Assembly: GCA_029204225.1 (NCBI GenBank)
Contig: CM055096.1
Location: 67,862,370 to 67,926,369, forward strand
Origin: Diphasiastrum complanatum
Lineage: Eukaryota > Streptophyta > Lycopodiopsida > Lycopodiales > Lycopodiaceae
Length of the DNA stretch: 64,000 nucleotides
Direction of reading: 5' to 3'
Positions within the stretch are counted from its first letter, which is position 1; each line of letters begins with the position of its first letter. The position numbers and the translations under genes are program-made. The notes below the pieces were generated by a model. The model worked only from the letters and a program-made list of their open reading frames with translations, was not told where the DNA came from and did no database searches. Shown piece by piece: positions 32,221 through 44,234 of the stretch.

Positions 32221-33585
32221 ACGTAGCTAATTGCAAATAGATTTTCAAAGTCAAGTACAATGCAGATGGAAGAATCAACAGAAGAAAGGCATGACTTGTC
32301 GCCGGAGGATTTTTGACTTTTGCTATCATTTGTCGTTGTAACAAATTTGGAAATACATCAAATGGATGTGCAGACAACATATCTCAATGGAGTTATCGAA
32401 AAAGACATTAACCCGAAGGTTAAACACAATCATGTGTGTAAACTCCATAGGACACTTTATGGCTTAAAGCAATCTGCTCGAGCATGGTTTCAAAGGATCA
32501 ATACTTTCCTTATTGATCATGGCTACACACCTAGCTCTTCAGATTCAAATGTTTACTTCAAAGCAGTACAATAGTTTCTTATCATTATCACTTTATACGT
32601 GGATGATACATTGCTTTTTAGCAATAGTACCGATTTGATAAAAGAGGCCAAGACAATGCTATCTTCCAAATTTGACATGACCGATCTGAGCGAAGCTCAT
32701 TTCTGCCTTGGTATACAAATCCATAGAGACAAAAAACAGAAGCTGGTTTACATTACACAACAGAGATACATCTACAACATGTTAGTCAGATATAATCTGA
32801 TTAATTGCAATTAGCTCTCTCACCAATGGAACCAGGTCTCAAATTGTCAAAGGACTAGTGTCCCTTCATGAGAAGCAGCAGATGTGTGAGTATTTTTACC
32901 ATTCTATTATAGGATCTCTTATGTACGCCATGATCTGTACCAGGCCAGACATAGCTTCTGCAGTCAGCTCTCTCAATCAGTTTATGACTAATCCTGGTGT
33001 ACCACATTGGAAGCCTATTATCAGAGTCATGAGATATCTTCGAGCTACTATGGACTTTTGCATTTGTTATGGAGCAGTCAGCAACGACAAACTCAATTTA
33101 CTCAGTGGTTACACAAATGCAAGTTGGGCAGAAGATGTAGACACTCGTAAATCCACTTTCGGATTTACATTCTTCCTCAACAATGGTCCAATTTATTGAA
33201 ACAATTGCAAGCAATCTTCAATAGCTCTGTCTTCCTCTGAATCAGAGTATATTGCAGCCTCTCAGGCTATAGAGGAAAATTTTGGTTGAGGAATTTACTC
33301 TCAGATATCAGTCTGAATCAACATGCTCCGATGACATTATTTTGTGATAATCAAAGTGCCATCGCTTTATCAGCCAACCCTAGACTTCATTCTAGGAGTA
33401 AGCACATTGAACTGAAGTATCATTTCGTCAGAAACAAAGTTCTCAATGAAGAGGTCAGATTGCAGTATTGTAGAACGCAAGATATGACAACATATAGTTT
33501 TACCAAAGCATTAAATTTGGATACACACAGAAGATTCTGTGTAGAACTAAGGTTGAAGGTCAAGGCATTCAAGGATTCAGATTAA
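32221..33585 (+). pseudogene. Copia B RT and RNase H
   Basis: The RT N-terminus is largely lost; 32320-32574 starts at VVTNLEIHQMDVQTTYLNG and includes LYGLKQSARAWFQ. 32599-32814 follows catalytic YVDD (LYVDDTLLFS). 32858-33199 contains SIIGSLMYAMICTRPDIASAVS and the RNase H start. 33286-33585 is its end (LFCDNQSAIALSANP, RSKHIELKYHFVR). Stops separate the pieces. Confidence 0.9.
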
Positions 33586-33592
33586 GGGGGAG

Positions 33593-34560
33593 TGTTGGAT
33601 TAGTCTCCTTCTTACTAATCGACTAATCGGTTTTAATCTTTATCCATTGTTTATCCAGCTCTGTAGATTTTCCTGTATTCTTTTATAGTCTGTAGATTTA
33701 CAAGTGTTTTTACACAGTTTGCAGAAATACACGGAGTTTGACTACAGTGTCACATTTCATTTTCTCTCACTTCGGTTTTTTCAATGTCAGGATTTGCGAG
33801 TAAATATGTAGAGTCGCATTTTTTGCTTTTTTCAAAGTGCCTCAAATGTAAAGAAAATGACTCTGGCAAAGTGTAAGACTACCCTAAATGGGATGTAAGG
33901 ACACTGTCGGATTTTTTGCAAAAAGCCGACACTCTCGTTGTTTGCGGCTGTCGTCTGTGGCTGTTTTAGTTCATTTATGCAAAAATGACAGTTTGGTTTA
34001 TTTATGCAGATAGACTGTTTATGCCAATTTCCATTGCTTATCAACAATCAATGACAAGGAACCGAATGGAAGCCAGCGGACACCAGCCAACTGGCAATCG
34101 CAATTGACGACCTAATTTCTTTGTATAAATAGTTGTTCATATTCATACAGTTTTGAATAATTATCAGAAGAAGCAATTGAATAGTTAGCTCTCTCTCTCT
34201 CAAGCCTGCGAGCTTGAACACTCCTAAGTATTTTAGCTCACTTCTTAGAGTTGTTTTAGATATTGCTATTTGCGCTACTACTTATCAGCTTTGTGCTTAA
34301 TTCGGATTTTTTTTGTCGCTCAGAGATAGCATAGAGTACGTAGTTTCGATCCGCAACTTACTGTACTCATTTACTTCTGTTTCATTTTTCATACTGAATC
34401 AATACTATCTTTTATTGCATTCAGCTTCGTCTCAGAATGTAAGCATTCTGTAGTTCTTCGTGACGAATTATTTGTCTGATATTTGGCTACGTAATCACTG
34501 TAGTACTGATGATCTCAAAGTTAGTTACTATAAGATCAAACGCGATTTCTATCACTATTG
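33593..34560 (+). mobile_element. 3' LTR of copia B (right end uncertain)
   Basis: TGTTGGATTAG begins straight after the purine tract. A TATA box near 34122 and a CT-rich stretch near 34190 follow. Non-coding. The right end is estimated where the gypsy C leader begins. Confidence 0.6.
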
Positions 34561-34709
34561 ATTTTTTTGAAATTCATAAGCGTAGTTATGCATAGAGAAA
34601 GAGGAAGATAGTTTATTTTGCCATGCATGAAAAGTTTCTTTCTAGACACTCAAATTATTTTCATTCGTTTCTTTTCGAGTTCGCTATCTTTTGCACACCT
34701 CTTTCCCAC

Positions 34710-35700
34710 AAGATGAACAAGCAGATATAGATGGAAAAGTTGCAGTCATAATTTGATGAAGAGATCAAAGCCTTGAAAGATTTTCATGGAAAAGCAAACA
34801 AGGAACCTGAGAAGTTTGCGAAGACTTTTTCGAACAGGAAAAATATCTGGTGTTCCATTTGTATGGGCAATCACATAGCAAATGAATGTCCACAATTGAA
34901 AAAACGAATAGAAACTAGTATTTGACATTTGTGCAATTCATTTGATCATGAGACTGCTTATTGCCACTTTAATCCTCAGATTATCCAACAATGATATGCC
35001 TAGATGGGATATCGGGAACCCCATTACGGAAAGGATCCTACAGCCAAACCTTGTCAATCTGCTCTTGGGTATTCGGAGTCACTAGCTTTACCAGCTCCAC
35101 CAACACAACCTCTTCCTCCTACTAATCTAATGGAACCAGAACCTTACAGAGGAAACGAGCAATAATATTATAATAATGATCATGAGAATGGTCCTTCAGA
35201 TCAGTATGCTATCTATGCTACCACACAACAACAAGCATCTAGAAATTGGACTAGAGTGCCGCTTGGATGCTTTACATGTGGAGAGAATCACAGAGTTGTA
35301 GAATGTCCAAACAAAAAAAAAATTTGTACGATTCTATCGTGAATGTGGTTATGGACATTGCTACAAGGAGTGTCCAACAAGACCGAAGCCGCCACCGGTT
35401 ACAGCTCCTGTAAATTTGATAACAATCAAGCAAAGACCAGCAGTTCAATTTGAACCAAGTATACTCTTGATGGTAGTTACCAGCGCTCATAAGCAAAAAG
35501 AAGTTATAGTAGATCCAGTACCTGTTGATTCTATATCATCAACTGATATACCAACAACATCTAGAGAAGATATTAGGATATGAGATAGTGGATTAAACAT
35601 TTGCAAGAAGAAGAAGAGGTTGAAGTCGTTAAAGCTGCGGCCGAAGTCCATTCTTCACCTGTGCAGCCATTGAATAATCCATGAACGGATATTAATACTC
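34710..35700 (+). pseudogene. Gypsy C Gag with four zinc knuckles (broken)
   Basis: A Lys/Glu-rich helix (DEEIKALKDFHGKANKEPEKF) precedes CSICMGNHIANECP, CNSFDHETAYC-type, CFTCGENHRVVECP (about 35270) and CGYGHCYKECP (about 35345) knuckles, with Pro-rich linkers between. Four consecutive knuckles are unusual for plant Gag (one or two typical). Copy D keeps the same four, so they are a family trait. Stops and a poly-A frameshift near 35315 break the frame. Confidence 0.8.
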
Positions 35701-35806
35701 AGTTGCATCATCATGAATAACCCTTCAAGATTACTGAACCGAAAGCGTCGCAAATAGAGTTACTCATGAATATTCTATCTAGTAAGATGAATATTACATT
35801 GGGAGA

Positions 35807-37080
35807 ATGAAGTTGGTGCCAAAAGCAAAAGAAGTATTAGCGCAGAAGTTAATTCAGATCGAACCAGAAGCCCATCAAGAACCACTTTTTTGTGCTGAAT
35901 TTGAAGAATCTAATGAAGTACTACATGTCGGACCGGCCTGGAAAAGTGAGCAAAAAAACATCACTCTGTCGATACGACATAGACAATTTTTTAAGGAAAC
36001 AGTTGTAATAGATGGAGGTTCAGGAGCTAACCTGATCTCAATAAAGCTATGTGCAAAGTGGGGCCTTACAAAGATTAAGCCTACGACTTTTTACATTAAG
36101 TTAGTTGATCAACCAACAATTCGTCCATGAGGAATGGTTGAAGACGTACCTGTCAAAATTGCTGGAGTTCAGTTTGTCATTACTTTTGTAGTGATGGTTA
36201 TCTGACGCACCAAATGTCTACCGTGTCCTATTAGGACATCCATGGTTACGAGTTGTGCTAGTGATTCCTAACTGGGGTACCAGAAATCATGAGTGTGCAA
36301 TCAAAGTTGATCCAATCACTTGGACTATCAAACCAGTAGTCCAAAAAGGGGATGATGATTCATCAACAATGGATCATACATGTGACTGACAAGTAAAAAA
36401 TTGGGACGTTCATTATGACTCTCAAACCGATATTGTCAACTGGAATCAAGCTCTTGCAACAATTGATTGTACAGCAGGCTATATGTGTCAACAAGATAAT
36501 CAGTTCAAATTGAACGAAATTTCATTACTGGATCGAACTTTAGATACACCAATCACTTTTCCATTGAACGTGCTGAACATAGTTTGGATATCAACGGAAC
36601 CCATACCAGATCCGATTGAAGATGAACTCATTTATGTGAGTCACGCCTTGACTTATGATGACAATGCAGAACTTACCGATGAGCAGATTCTAAATCACAT
36701 GGATCCTACCAGATTTGGAATACGTGATATTCCTGATGAACCAACAATAAAACCGCCAAAAATAGTTATATTGAAGGAAGACAAGATTACAGGATCAATG
36801 ACAAAGATAAAAGCTAAGCAACATTATAATACGGCCATGAAATGAAAAAATCCACCTCAAAAGGTTGATTCTGAAAATGTGCCACCTGTATTGGATAAAG
36901 GTAAAGGAAAAGTCAAGGGTGATTCTTCAAGTCAGAGTTCTCACAAGACATCACCATCCAGGAAGTCATCACCTCCACGATCGATTTTTGCCAAGAAGCT
37001 AAATGAAGATCCAAGGCTAATCCTTTTGAAAAAGAGAAATCAGATGAAGTACAACATGATATGCCAGAGCATTTCAAACG
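35807..37080 (+). pseudogene. Gypsy C protease and linker
   Basis: 35807-36130: MKLVPKAKEVLAQKL, HVGPAWKSEQ, then protease VVIDGGSGANLISIKLC, where the active site is D-G-G rather than D-S/T-G. The shifted frame near 36230 reads LLGHPWLR. The linker frames 36483-36845 and 36879-37100 (FPLNVLNIVWISTEP, HMDPTRFGIRDIPDEP, Ser/Lys-rich) match copy E at 48275-49135. The linker function is unknown. Confidence 0.82.
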
Positions 37081-37089
37081 CTACAAAAA

Positions 37090-38270
37090 TTGCTTATTAA
37101 GTATCAAGATTGCTTTGCTTGTACTTATAAAGATCTCAAAGGGATTCCGACATCAGTTATTGAGCATACCATACCCTTAATGTCTGATGCAGTTCCAAAG
37201 GTAACAAAATTCTATCGCTGTAATCCTAATGTTACGAATTTGATAAAGAAAGAGTTACAGAGATTGCTTACAGTTTTTTTGGATGGATTTAGTGGATACA
37301 ACCAAATCAAGATTGCACCTGCAGATCATCATAAAACAGCTTTTGCAACAGAATGGATAACTTATGCTTATAAAGTAATGTTGTTTGGACTTTGTAATGC
37401 ACCTAGTTGATTTCAAAGAGTGATGCAGTTCGCCTTCAAAGACTATTTACAGAAATTCTTTGAAATTTTCTTGGATGATCTTGGAGTCCATAGTGCAAAT
37501 ATAGACCACTTGGATTGTTTGAAAAAAGTATTTGATCGTTGTCACAAGTACCAAATCTCCTTAAATCCAAAAAAATGTCAGATATGGGTTTTTCACGGAG
37601 TTGTTCTTGGGCATGTGATATCAAGACATGGCATTGCTACGGATTATTCCAAAATCAAAGTCATTGTGGAATTACCACCGTCGAGAACAATTCGCAGAGT
37701 TTATATTTTTATGGGTCATGCAAATTATTATCGAATATCCATTATATTCTTTGTTGATCTTGCGAGACCTATATACAAACTGACCATTGTTTTTATCTGG
37801 ACAGTTGAGGCGCTAGAAGCCTTTGAAAAATTGGAAAAAGCATTAGCTTCGGCACTGATACTACGTGCTCCAAATTGGACAATTGAATTTTATGTTCACA
37901 CTGATGTCTCGAAATATGCTATTGGATCAGTTTTGACCAGCCAGGTGAATACAAGAAAGAATATCCCATACGATTTGCAAACAGACAACTTACATATCCA
38001 GAAAAAAATTATCCGACAATAGAATGTGAAGCATTGGCCATGATTTTTTTTCATAAGAAAATTTCAACATTATCTTATGGAAACACACTTTGCATCTTTG
38101 CATTTTATACGGATCACCAGCCGTTACTTTATTTGGTAAACAAGACATGTAATACAAGACGTATTGCAAGATGGTTACTTTTATTGACCGGATTTGATTT
38201 TCGAGTTCTGGTTTGTAAGGGTAAACAACATTATCTAGCTAACCATGTTTCAAGAATTGAATCCGCACTA
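37090..38270 (+). pseudogene. Gypsy C RT (internally deleted) and RNase H
   Basis: 37090-37410 reads LIKYQDCFACTYKDLKGIP ... KKELQRLLTV and then jumps directly to FLDGFSGYNQIKIAP. About 70 residues of the RT fingers/palm (the VSPIV..PKKNGK and D-F-P-L-P region) are missing. 37420-38022 has catalytic FLDD (EIFLDDLGVHS), MGHANYYR and RNase H VHTDVSKYAIGSVL. It continues in another frame at 38034 with FYTDHQPLLYLVNKT. A stop at 37408 also interrupts. Confidence 0.88.
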
Positions 38271-39322
38271 GTCAATACTGAAGTGGATGATGAACTACCA
38301 GATGCTGCATTATTTTATGTTGAAGCAGTACCTGAGTGGGCTACGGATATTGTTGAGTATCTGATGCTAGGTCAACCTAATGACTCCTTGACAAAAGTAC
38401 AAAAGAGACAATTGATTCATAAGGCTCAACCTTATCAATTGATTGCGGGACAATTGTATCGTCGCGGAATGGATGATATTCTTCAAAGATGTGTTTTACT
38501 GCATGAAGTACCTGAATTAATCATGTTTTCACATGATGGAATGGGCAAAGGATATTTTTCTACAGATATCACTGTTCAAAAGCTTTTGCAATCAGGGTGT
38601 TGGTGGCCTACACTTCACAAAGACATCGAAAATTATATTCAGTCATGTGATGTTTTTCAACGGGCACGACGTCCTACACGACAAGAACCATTACATCCGA
38701 TTTTATCACAAGCACCATTCGATAAACGGGGCCTAGATTATGTTGGTCCTATTCATCCTACGACAAGAGGATCTCAAGCCAGATATATCATCGTAACAAC
38801 CAATTATATGACCAAGTGGGTTGAAGCCAAAGCTATTAAAGTTGCTGATTCGGAATTTACGGCTAAATTCCTCTACGAACACATCATTATTAGATTCAGA
38901 TGTCCTATTGAGATCGTCAGTGATCGTGGTACACACTTTGTTAATTAAACGATAAAGTGTTTATTGAAGACTTTTTCGTTATACATCGGTTTAGTACTTC
39001 GTATTATCCCCAGGGTAATGGCCAAGCTGATTCTTCCAATAAGATTCTCTGCAACATTATGACGAAAATAGTTGAAGTGAGTCATTCTGGTTGGGAGCAT
39101 AAATTGCATGCAACATTATGGGCATTCAGAACCACTTACAAGAATAGCTTGAATCAAACACCTTTTCAACTAGTTTATGGTCAAGATGTTGTCATGCCGA
39201 TTGAATTTTTAGTACCATCTCTATGCATAGCAGCAACACAGCAATTAGATAATGACAAATCCTTACAACTACGTCATGACGTAAGTCATGGCATGATCGC
39301 CGATTACACAAAAAAGATCTGA
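38271..39322 (+). pseudogene. Gypsy C integrase
   Basis: The frame 38034-38948 includes the linker VDDELPDAALFYVEAVPEWATDI, then zinc-binding residues (H of SHDGMGKGYF, CDVFQRA with the second Cys lost to Phe), and core Asp residues in RGLDYVGPIHP and VSDRGTHF. After a stop at 38946, 38957-39322 gives the catalytic Glu region (GNGQADSSNKI; Glu replaced by Asp) and FQLVYGQDVVMPIEFLVPS. Confidence 0.88.
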
Positions 39323-39330
39323 AAGAAAGA

Positions 39331-40020
39331 GATCTAGCACTGATATATAAAACCAAGCTAATCAAAAACTTTTTGATACTCCAATAAATGGCAACCGATT
39401 ATGCAAGTTTTGGCAACTCGTTCCACTAGTTCAGTTATCATGATCCAAGACTAAGCTTTTATTTTGATTCTTTTTCAATTTTTTGTTTTTACTACTTGAT
39501 TCACGTTTTCTTTTGAAAAAGATAGTTAAAAAGAAAAAAAGTGAAAATGAAAAATATATGGAAAGACTGATGAGCAAAAGTCAGAAATGTTATCGGATCA
39601 GAAAAAATTAAAGGAAAGGATTTTCAAGAATCGGATCTTTATGGAAAATGAATTGGAAAACTACTTTTTGGATCATTTTTTGCACGTACTATTCTAGAAT
39701 TGTTCGTCGAGTTTTCAGAGGCAAGATCCACCTAAGATGTACTATACTGAGTTGGGAAAACGTTCTTACCACCAGTTAATACCAATTAATAACTGTTTTT
39801 ACCTCAGATGAATGTTCAGCATCATGCCATTTTGGGAATGTTCGCCGAGCATCTTCCAGTACTAATGAACCTTCGCTGACATGCCAGATGAATTTAAAAT
39901 GCCAAATTTAGGTTGGTCATAGGTTCATATCCTTAATATTTGCATTTAATACAGTACTAGCGAATGTTGAACCTTCGTCAGAGACTGCAGAACGTTCGTA
40001 GACTACTATTTTGGTCCAAA
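39331..40020. other. Non-coding 3' region of gypsy C
   Basis: AT-rich with stops in all frames. No LTR ends that match another part of the window. It separates the integrase from the unidentified ORF remains that follow. Confidence 0.4.
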
Positions 40021-40024
40021 ACCT

Positions 40025-40820
40025 TTGTTGAGAATTTTGGAAGCTATTATCACAGTATTGAGCAAGCCTGCAAATTCCTATCCAAAACTGATCACCCAAA
40101 CTAGTACTTTGTCTAATGGACCCTCCAAATTCACCTATAAGAAGGCTGAATTCGATTCATTTGTCACTTGTGCTAATGAAGCTCTTGCAAAAAAAATTTG
40201 CGACCGAAACTTTCTACCAGCTTTTTTCCAGCCTTCTGATATACACTCGTGCCTACTTTCAGTCATCATGTCTTCTACTGATACCTCTCAGTCTCCGCGA
40301 TACTCCATCCATCGTGATGTTCCACTTGCAATGGACATCATAATGCTCCCTAGCGCAAGCATGGTCACTCAGTGGATGACTATTGTCGGGCCTTGCTCAA
40401 GGCAATGAGGATCTACGAGCAGGCATTTTTTGGAAAAATTAATATGCAATTCATCATTATGGCCTTTAGCACGTGGATCGAGCCAAATCTAAGTTTTACA
40501 TTACTTTCCAGTCTGCCACACACAAGGTGCGCATTACTGAAGCCACCCTTGCAGCCATAGGTATCACATCTGGCACTAAGCCATCTCCAAACCACAAGCA
40601 CGCAAAGAATGTGATCAAGCCATTCATAAACACAACCGTTGAGTTTTTTTGGACTGATGACGAGTATCTCCTTGAATCCATCCAAGATCCCCTCATCCAC
40701 GTCGTAGCCCAGTTTCTGAACAACTTCCTGATGGTTGGCAACCTCAAGAAGGAATGCATTTCTTCACAGATCTTGCACCGCATCTGCCTCTTGCCTGGAA
40801 GACAACATTTGTGGGTTTGA
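40025..40820 (+). pseudogene. Unidentified frameshifted ORF downstream of gypsy C integrase
   Basis: Three consecutive open segments in different frames (40025 to about 40370, about 40372-40470, 40473-40820) together look like one protein of about 230 residues. They read EFDSFVTCANEALAKKICDRNF, MDDYCRALLKAMRIYEQAFFG, and SATHKVRITEATLAAIGITSG. I recognise no domain. Position 3' of integrase is where some plant gypsy lineages (Athila/Tat) carry an extra or env-like ORF. No clear membrane segment is seen. It could also be a captured host gene fragment. Confidence 0.45.
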
Positions 40821-41340
40821 TGCCAATACCGTGATGTCTATTTATGAAGAAGCACCATAAGAGTCATCTCACATTTGCACATCAAATGTGTGTGGAGATT
40901 TGACGACAGCCTGGATGACGATGGTGTCTAGTGTCTAGAACTTTGGCATTGGATCTGGTACTTGTTGTGATTGTGGTGCAGAATCCAGGGATTGAGAGGT
41001 GTATTGGAACTGATTGAATCCCATTCCAAGGGAGTTGGGCTCGAAGGGCATAGGGCTCTAAGGCATAATAAACTTCTCATTATTCTCAAGGTTGGAATCA
41101 TCGAACAGTTCCATAAAACATTGGGTAGAGGGAGACATTGTTGTCGAATGTGGGGGTGAGGCAGTCCGTGCTTCTACAACTTGGATGATGGAACCAATAG
41201 CCACAGAAGTAACTTCTATGGAATTAGAGGCTAGGGTGGCTGCAGAGGGTGGGGGGATGGGTAGATCAGAAAGAGTTGCAGCATCTTCTCATAATATCCT
41301 CAGCTCCAGATGATACAATTGACCACCACCAATCAATTGA
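40821..41340 (+). pseudogene. Low-complexity tail of the unidentified ORF
   Basis: Plus-strand frames at 40971-41159 and 41092-41313 are Gly/Glu/Ala-rich (VRASTTWMMEP, RVAAEGGGMG) and may continue the broken protein upstream. They end just before gypsy D begins on the other strand. Weak support. Confidence 0.25.
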
Positions 41341-41363
41341 TAAGATTGTGCTTTTAAAATCAA

Positions 41364-41576
41364 TCATCTATGTTGAACTTCTGACAAAGATTCATTTGGT
41401 TGACCCAACATCAAATATTCAGCAATATCTTCTGCCCACTCAGGTACTACTTCAACATAGAATAACACATCATCTGAAAGTTCATCATCCACTTCAGTAT
41501 TGATTGGCGCTATTTGTATTCTTGAGACATGATCAAAAAGATAATTTTGTTTACCTTTTCGAACTATGATAATCAA
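41364..41576 (-). pseudogene. Gypsy D RNase H end and linker
   Basis: IVRKGKQNYLFDHVSRIQ then VDDELSDDVLFYVEVVPEWAEDIAEYLMLGQPNESL, closely matching copy C at 38200-38395. It is joined to the RT fragment at about 41580 by a deletion removing most of RT and RNase H. Confidence 0.85.
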
Positions 41577-42136
41577 ATTCAGTCCCTAAAAAACAAAATG
41601 CGTTGCCATTTTTGCACGTTACTTTATTCAGTGCCTTTAGGTTCACATAAATTCTCATCTTGCCATTTTTCTTAGGTATGATGACAATTGGTGAAACACA
41701 CTCAATATGCTCAATCTCAGAAATGAAATCCGCTTCCAAAAATATCTGCAAGTCCTTCTTTATTAGATGTATGACATTCGGATTACAACGATAAAATCTT
41801 GTCACCTTTGGCACTACATCAAGTATATGAGTATGTCCAAGCGAAGCAATCGTGATATTTGATGAATAAGTTTCTCAAAGCTTGAAACTGTTCTGAGGTA
41901 AGTTGCGCTTCAACTTGAACAATCTTCTCATCTTCTCCTGGTTCGGCTAGATTCATAGGTTGCGTCCTAGCTGGTCCATTGTAAATTTCTTGTGTTTTTG
42001 GCACTTGATCCTCAGGTTCATGATGAGCTTTAGGTAACATGATCACAATGTCATCAAGAGTATAACGTTTGAAATGATTCGACATGTCTTGATGAACTTC
42101 ATCTTCTTTCTCTTGCTCAAAGGAGTTAACCTTCAT
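41577..42136 (-). pseudogene. Gypsy D RT N-terminal fragment
   Basis: 42136-41819 reads FKRYTLDDIVIMLPKAHHEP ... FQALRNLFIKYHDCFAWTY. A small deletion and frameshift follow, then 41814-41551: VTRFYRCNPNVIHLIKKDLQ, CVSPIVIIPKKNGKMRIYVN. It retains the ~70-residue RT block that copy C has lost. Confidence 0.83.
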
Positions 42137-42139
42137 CTA

Positions 42140-42699
42140 GATTTAGCTATAAGATAGAAATCATCAATTTAGGCATGTTAGAATTGCATTAACCACTAAG
42201 ATCTGATCATAAGCACTAAAATATAGTAAGATATTGTCCCTTTCCATACAACAATAGTAGCCTATTGTCCTTCACACGTGTGGATGCAAGATCAACGATA
42301 AAAATGACATTCTACACACTAGAAATATGCATGAGGTGGACATAGAAACAAAAGAGATGAGTTCTCCACAAAGAAATAAACTTTGATGATTATTTCTCCA
42401 TGCAGGTACAACTATTTATAGCTTCCAAAACGTCATTTGACCAATTGCCCTAAACTTTCCCTAAATGGTAACTTCTTGATACTTCATCTAATAACCTAGA
42501 AATTCTAGTCTAGATGTGAGGTATGAAATATAGCCAATTAGAATGGATCGGTCCAAATCTGACCTCATCCACTTATCTACTTGCCAAAAATAGTACAAAA
42601 ACTACTTAGGCCTTTATTGACAAATATAAATCTATCTCTAAATTTCATGTTGGCCTCAAAATTGCCAAAATAGATCAAGTAAACTAGTTGAATTTTTCA
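42140..42699 (-). mobile_element. Copia-type LTR inserted in gypsy D
   Basis: On the minus strand the copia polyprotein stop is followed by the purine-rich GAAGAGGGAG and then TGTGAAAAATTC, a typical LTR start. TATA-like CTATAAATAG lies near 42420 on the minus strand. A CACACGTGTG palindrome is at about 42273. The distal border (near 42140) is where gypsy D resumes; no second LTR. Confidence 0.6.
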
Positions 42700-42978
42700 C
42701 ACTCCCTCTTCAACTAGTTTTAGCATAGATCTAGATAGAACTGCAAGTGATGTTCTATGCTTCATAAAAAAGTGTTTTTCCAATGCTTTGGTGAAGATAT
42801 CAAACACACACTCCCTTGAAGAAACATGTTGAAGCTCCACCTCCTTTGTCACTATGCCTTTAGGTCGAATTGTAGTCTGATCAGCCAACTTGATAGCAAA
42901 ATTGGCAGGCTTCATCTTTGTAAGACCCATTTGGCACATAACTTTGTTGAGATGAGATTTTGACTCTTGAACCTCCAT
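42697..42978 (-). pseudogene. Chimeric ORF: gypsy protease joined to copia RNase H end
   Basis: Residues ~17-42 (CQMGLTKMKPANFAIKLADQ) match the gypsy C protease end. From residue ~45 (EVELQHVSSRECVFDIFTKALEKHFFMKHR ... EEGV stop) it is the C-terminus of a copia polyprotein. The fusion is in frame across a recombination junction near 42847. Confidence 0.8.
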
Positions 42979-43137
42979 CTATCACGGCTACCTCTCAATC
43001 GAAATATTTATGTTGTATCGGCAAGGTGATATTTCTTTGCTCACTCTCCCAAGCTGCCACTACATTGAGTACTTCATTTGAATCTTCAAATGACAATATA
43101 GTGGTTTCTGCTGGACCTTCGGTATAGTCTTTATTAA

Positions 43138-44234
43138 TCACTCGGCTAGTACTTCTTTGGCCTGAGGCACCAACTTCAAAAATTCTTCCAAAGTAATGTT
43201 CATCCTACTTGACAAAATATTCATAATAAGTTCCATTTGCGGTGCCTCTGGTTCAGTCATCTTGAAGGGTTCTTCACGATGATGCAAGTGAGTGTTAACA
43301 TTCATGCGTTGATGTGATCTTGGCAAGACATCTTGTAACTCTGATGGTGGTACCAATGTGGAATGAACCTCTACTATAGCTCTAGCGATTTCCAAGGCCT
43401 TCTTGTAGATCTTTAATCCATTGTCTCATATTATGATATTCTTCTTCTTAGAGTTGATATTTGGATACACCCCTGATGCGGTAGGTAAATCAGTAGCTGT
43501 TACAAACTTTGTAGATTTTGGTTCAGCAGAAACTTCTTTTTGTTTCTGAGCTCTCATGACAACCATCACTGGTGCATGTGATTCATCAAGACGATCTATT
43601 GGTCTTTGCTTGATTGTAATCATATTCAAAGGAGCGGTTATAGGCAGTGGTTTTGGTCTTTAGCTGGACAATCTTTGTAGCAATGTCCATATCCACATTC
43701 TTGACAAAAGAGATTAATTTTTTTTTTATTGGGACATTATGCAATCATACGATTTTCTCTACATCCAAAACATCCAAGTGGCGCTCGAGCCCACTGTCTA
43801 GACTACTGTTGTTGTGCAACAACATAGTTAGCATATTGCTCTGAAGGACCAATGTCTTGGTATGCATTATAATTCCAATGGTCATTGACCACCTGAAGGT
43901 TCTGGTTCTATCATATTCATAGGAGGAGCTTGCTGTGTACTGGCGGAGCTGGTAAGGCTAATCATTTTGGAAATCCAAGACCATGGACCTTCCCGTCTGG
44001 TGCCTTCCATCTTGGACTCTCTTGATATCCCATCTTGAAATACCATTGCTAAATAATCAATGGATTGAACGAACAAAAGAACAAACAAGAAGTTGTCTCA
44101 TGTCCAGTTGAGTTGCACATATGACAATAGGTGTCCGACATTCGTCTTTTCATCATTGGACATTCATTCTTAGTATGATTTCCAACACAGATCGCACACC
44201 AAACATTTTCCTTGCTAGGAAAAGTTTTAGTCAT
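43138..44234 (-). pseudogene. Gypsy D Gag with zinc knuckles
   Basis: 44234-44049: CAICVGNHTKNECP and CHMCNSTGHETTSC. Shifted frames near 43690-43770: CFGCRENRMIA plus CQECGYGHCYKDCP. 43629-43426 and 43395-43138 carry the Gag tail (MNILSSRMNITLEEFLKLVPQAKEVL), matching copy C at 35760-35860. Several frame breaks. Confidence 0.83.

Larger units (their letters stand above)
30546..34560 (+). mobile_element. Ty1/copia element B, plus strand, 5' end missing
   Basis: It starts abruptly in the protease (about 30600) and runs through pre-integrase, integrase, RT and RNase H to 33585. A strong purine tract (AAGGGGGAG) follows, then an LTR start TGTTGG at 33593. The LTR has a TATA box (GTATAAATAG) near 34122; its right end is not defined. 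Gag and the 5' LTR are absent. Confidence 0.88.
34561..39330 (+). mobile_element. Ty3/gypsy retrotransposon copy C, plus strand
   Basis: Gag with several zinc knuckles (34710-35700), protease (35807-36250), linker (36300-37080), RT (37090-37800), RNase H (to about 38270), integrase (38380-39322). It is the same family as copy D (41364-44330, minus) and copy E (46240-49715, plus), and related to copy A. No LTR pair was found. It is degraded by stops, frameshifts and a deletion in RT. Confidence 0.88.
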
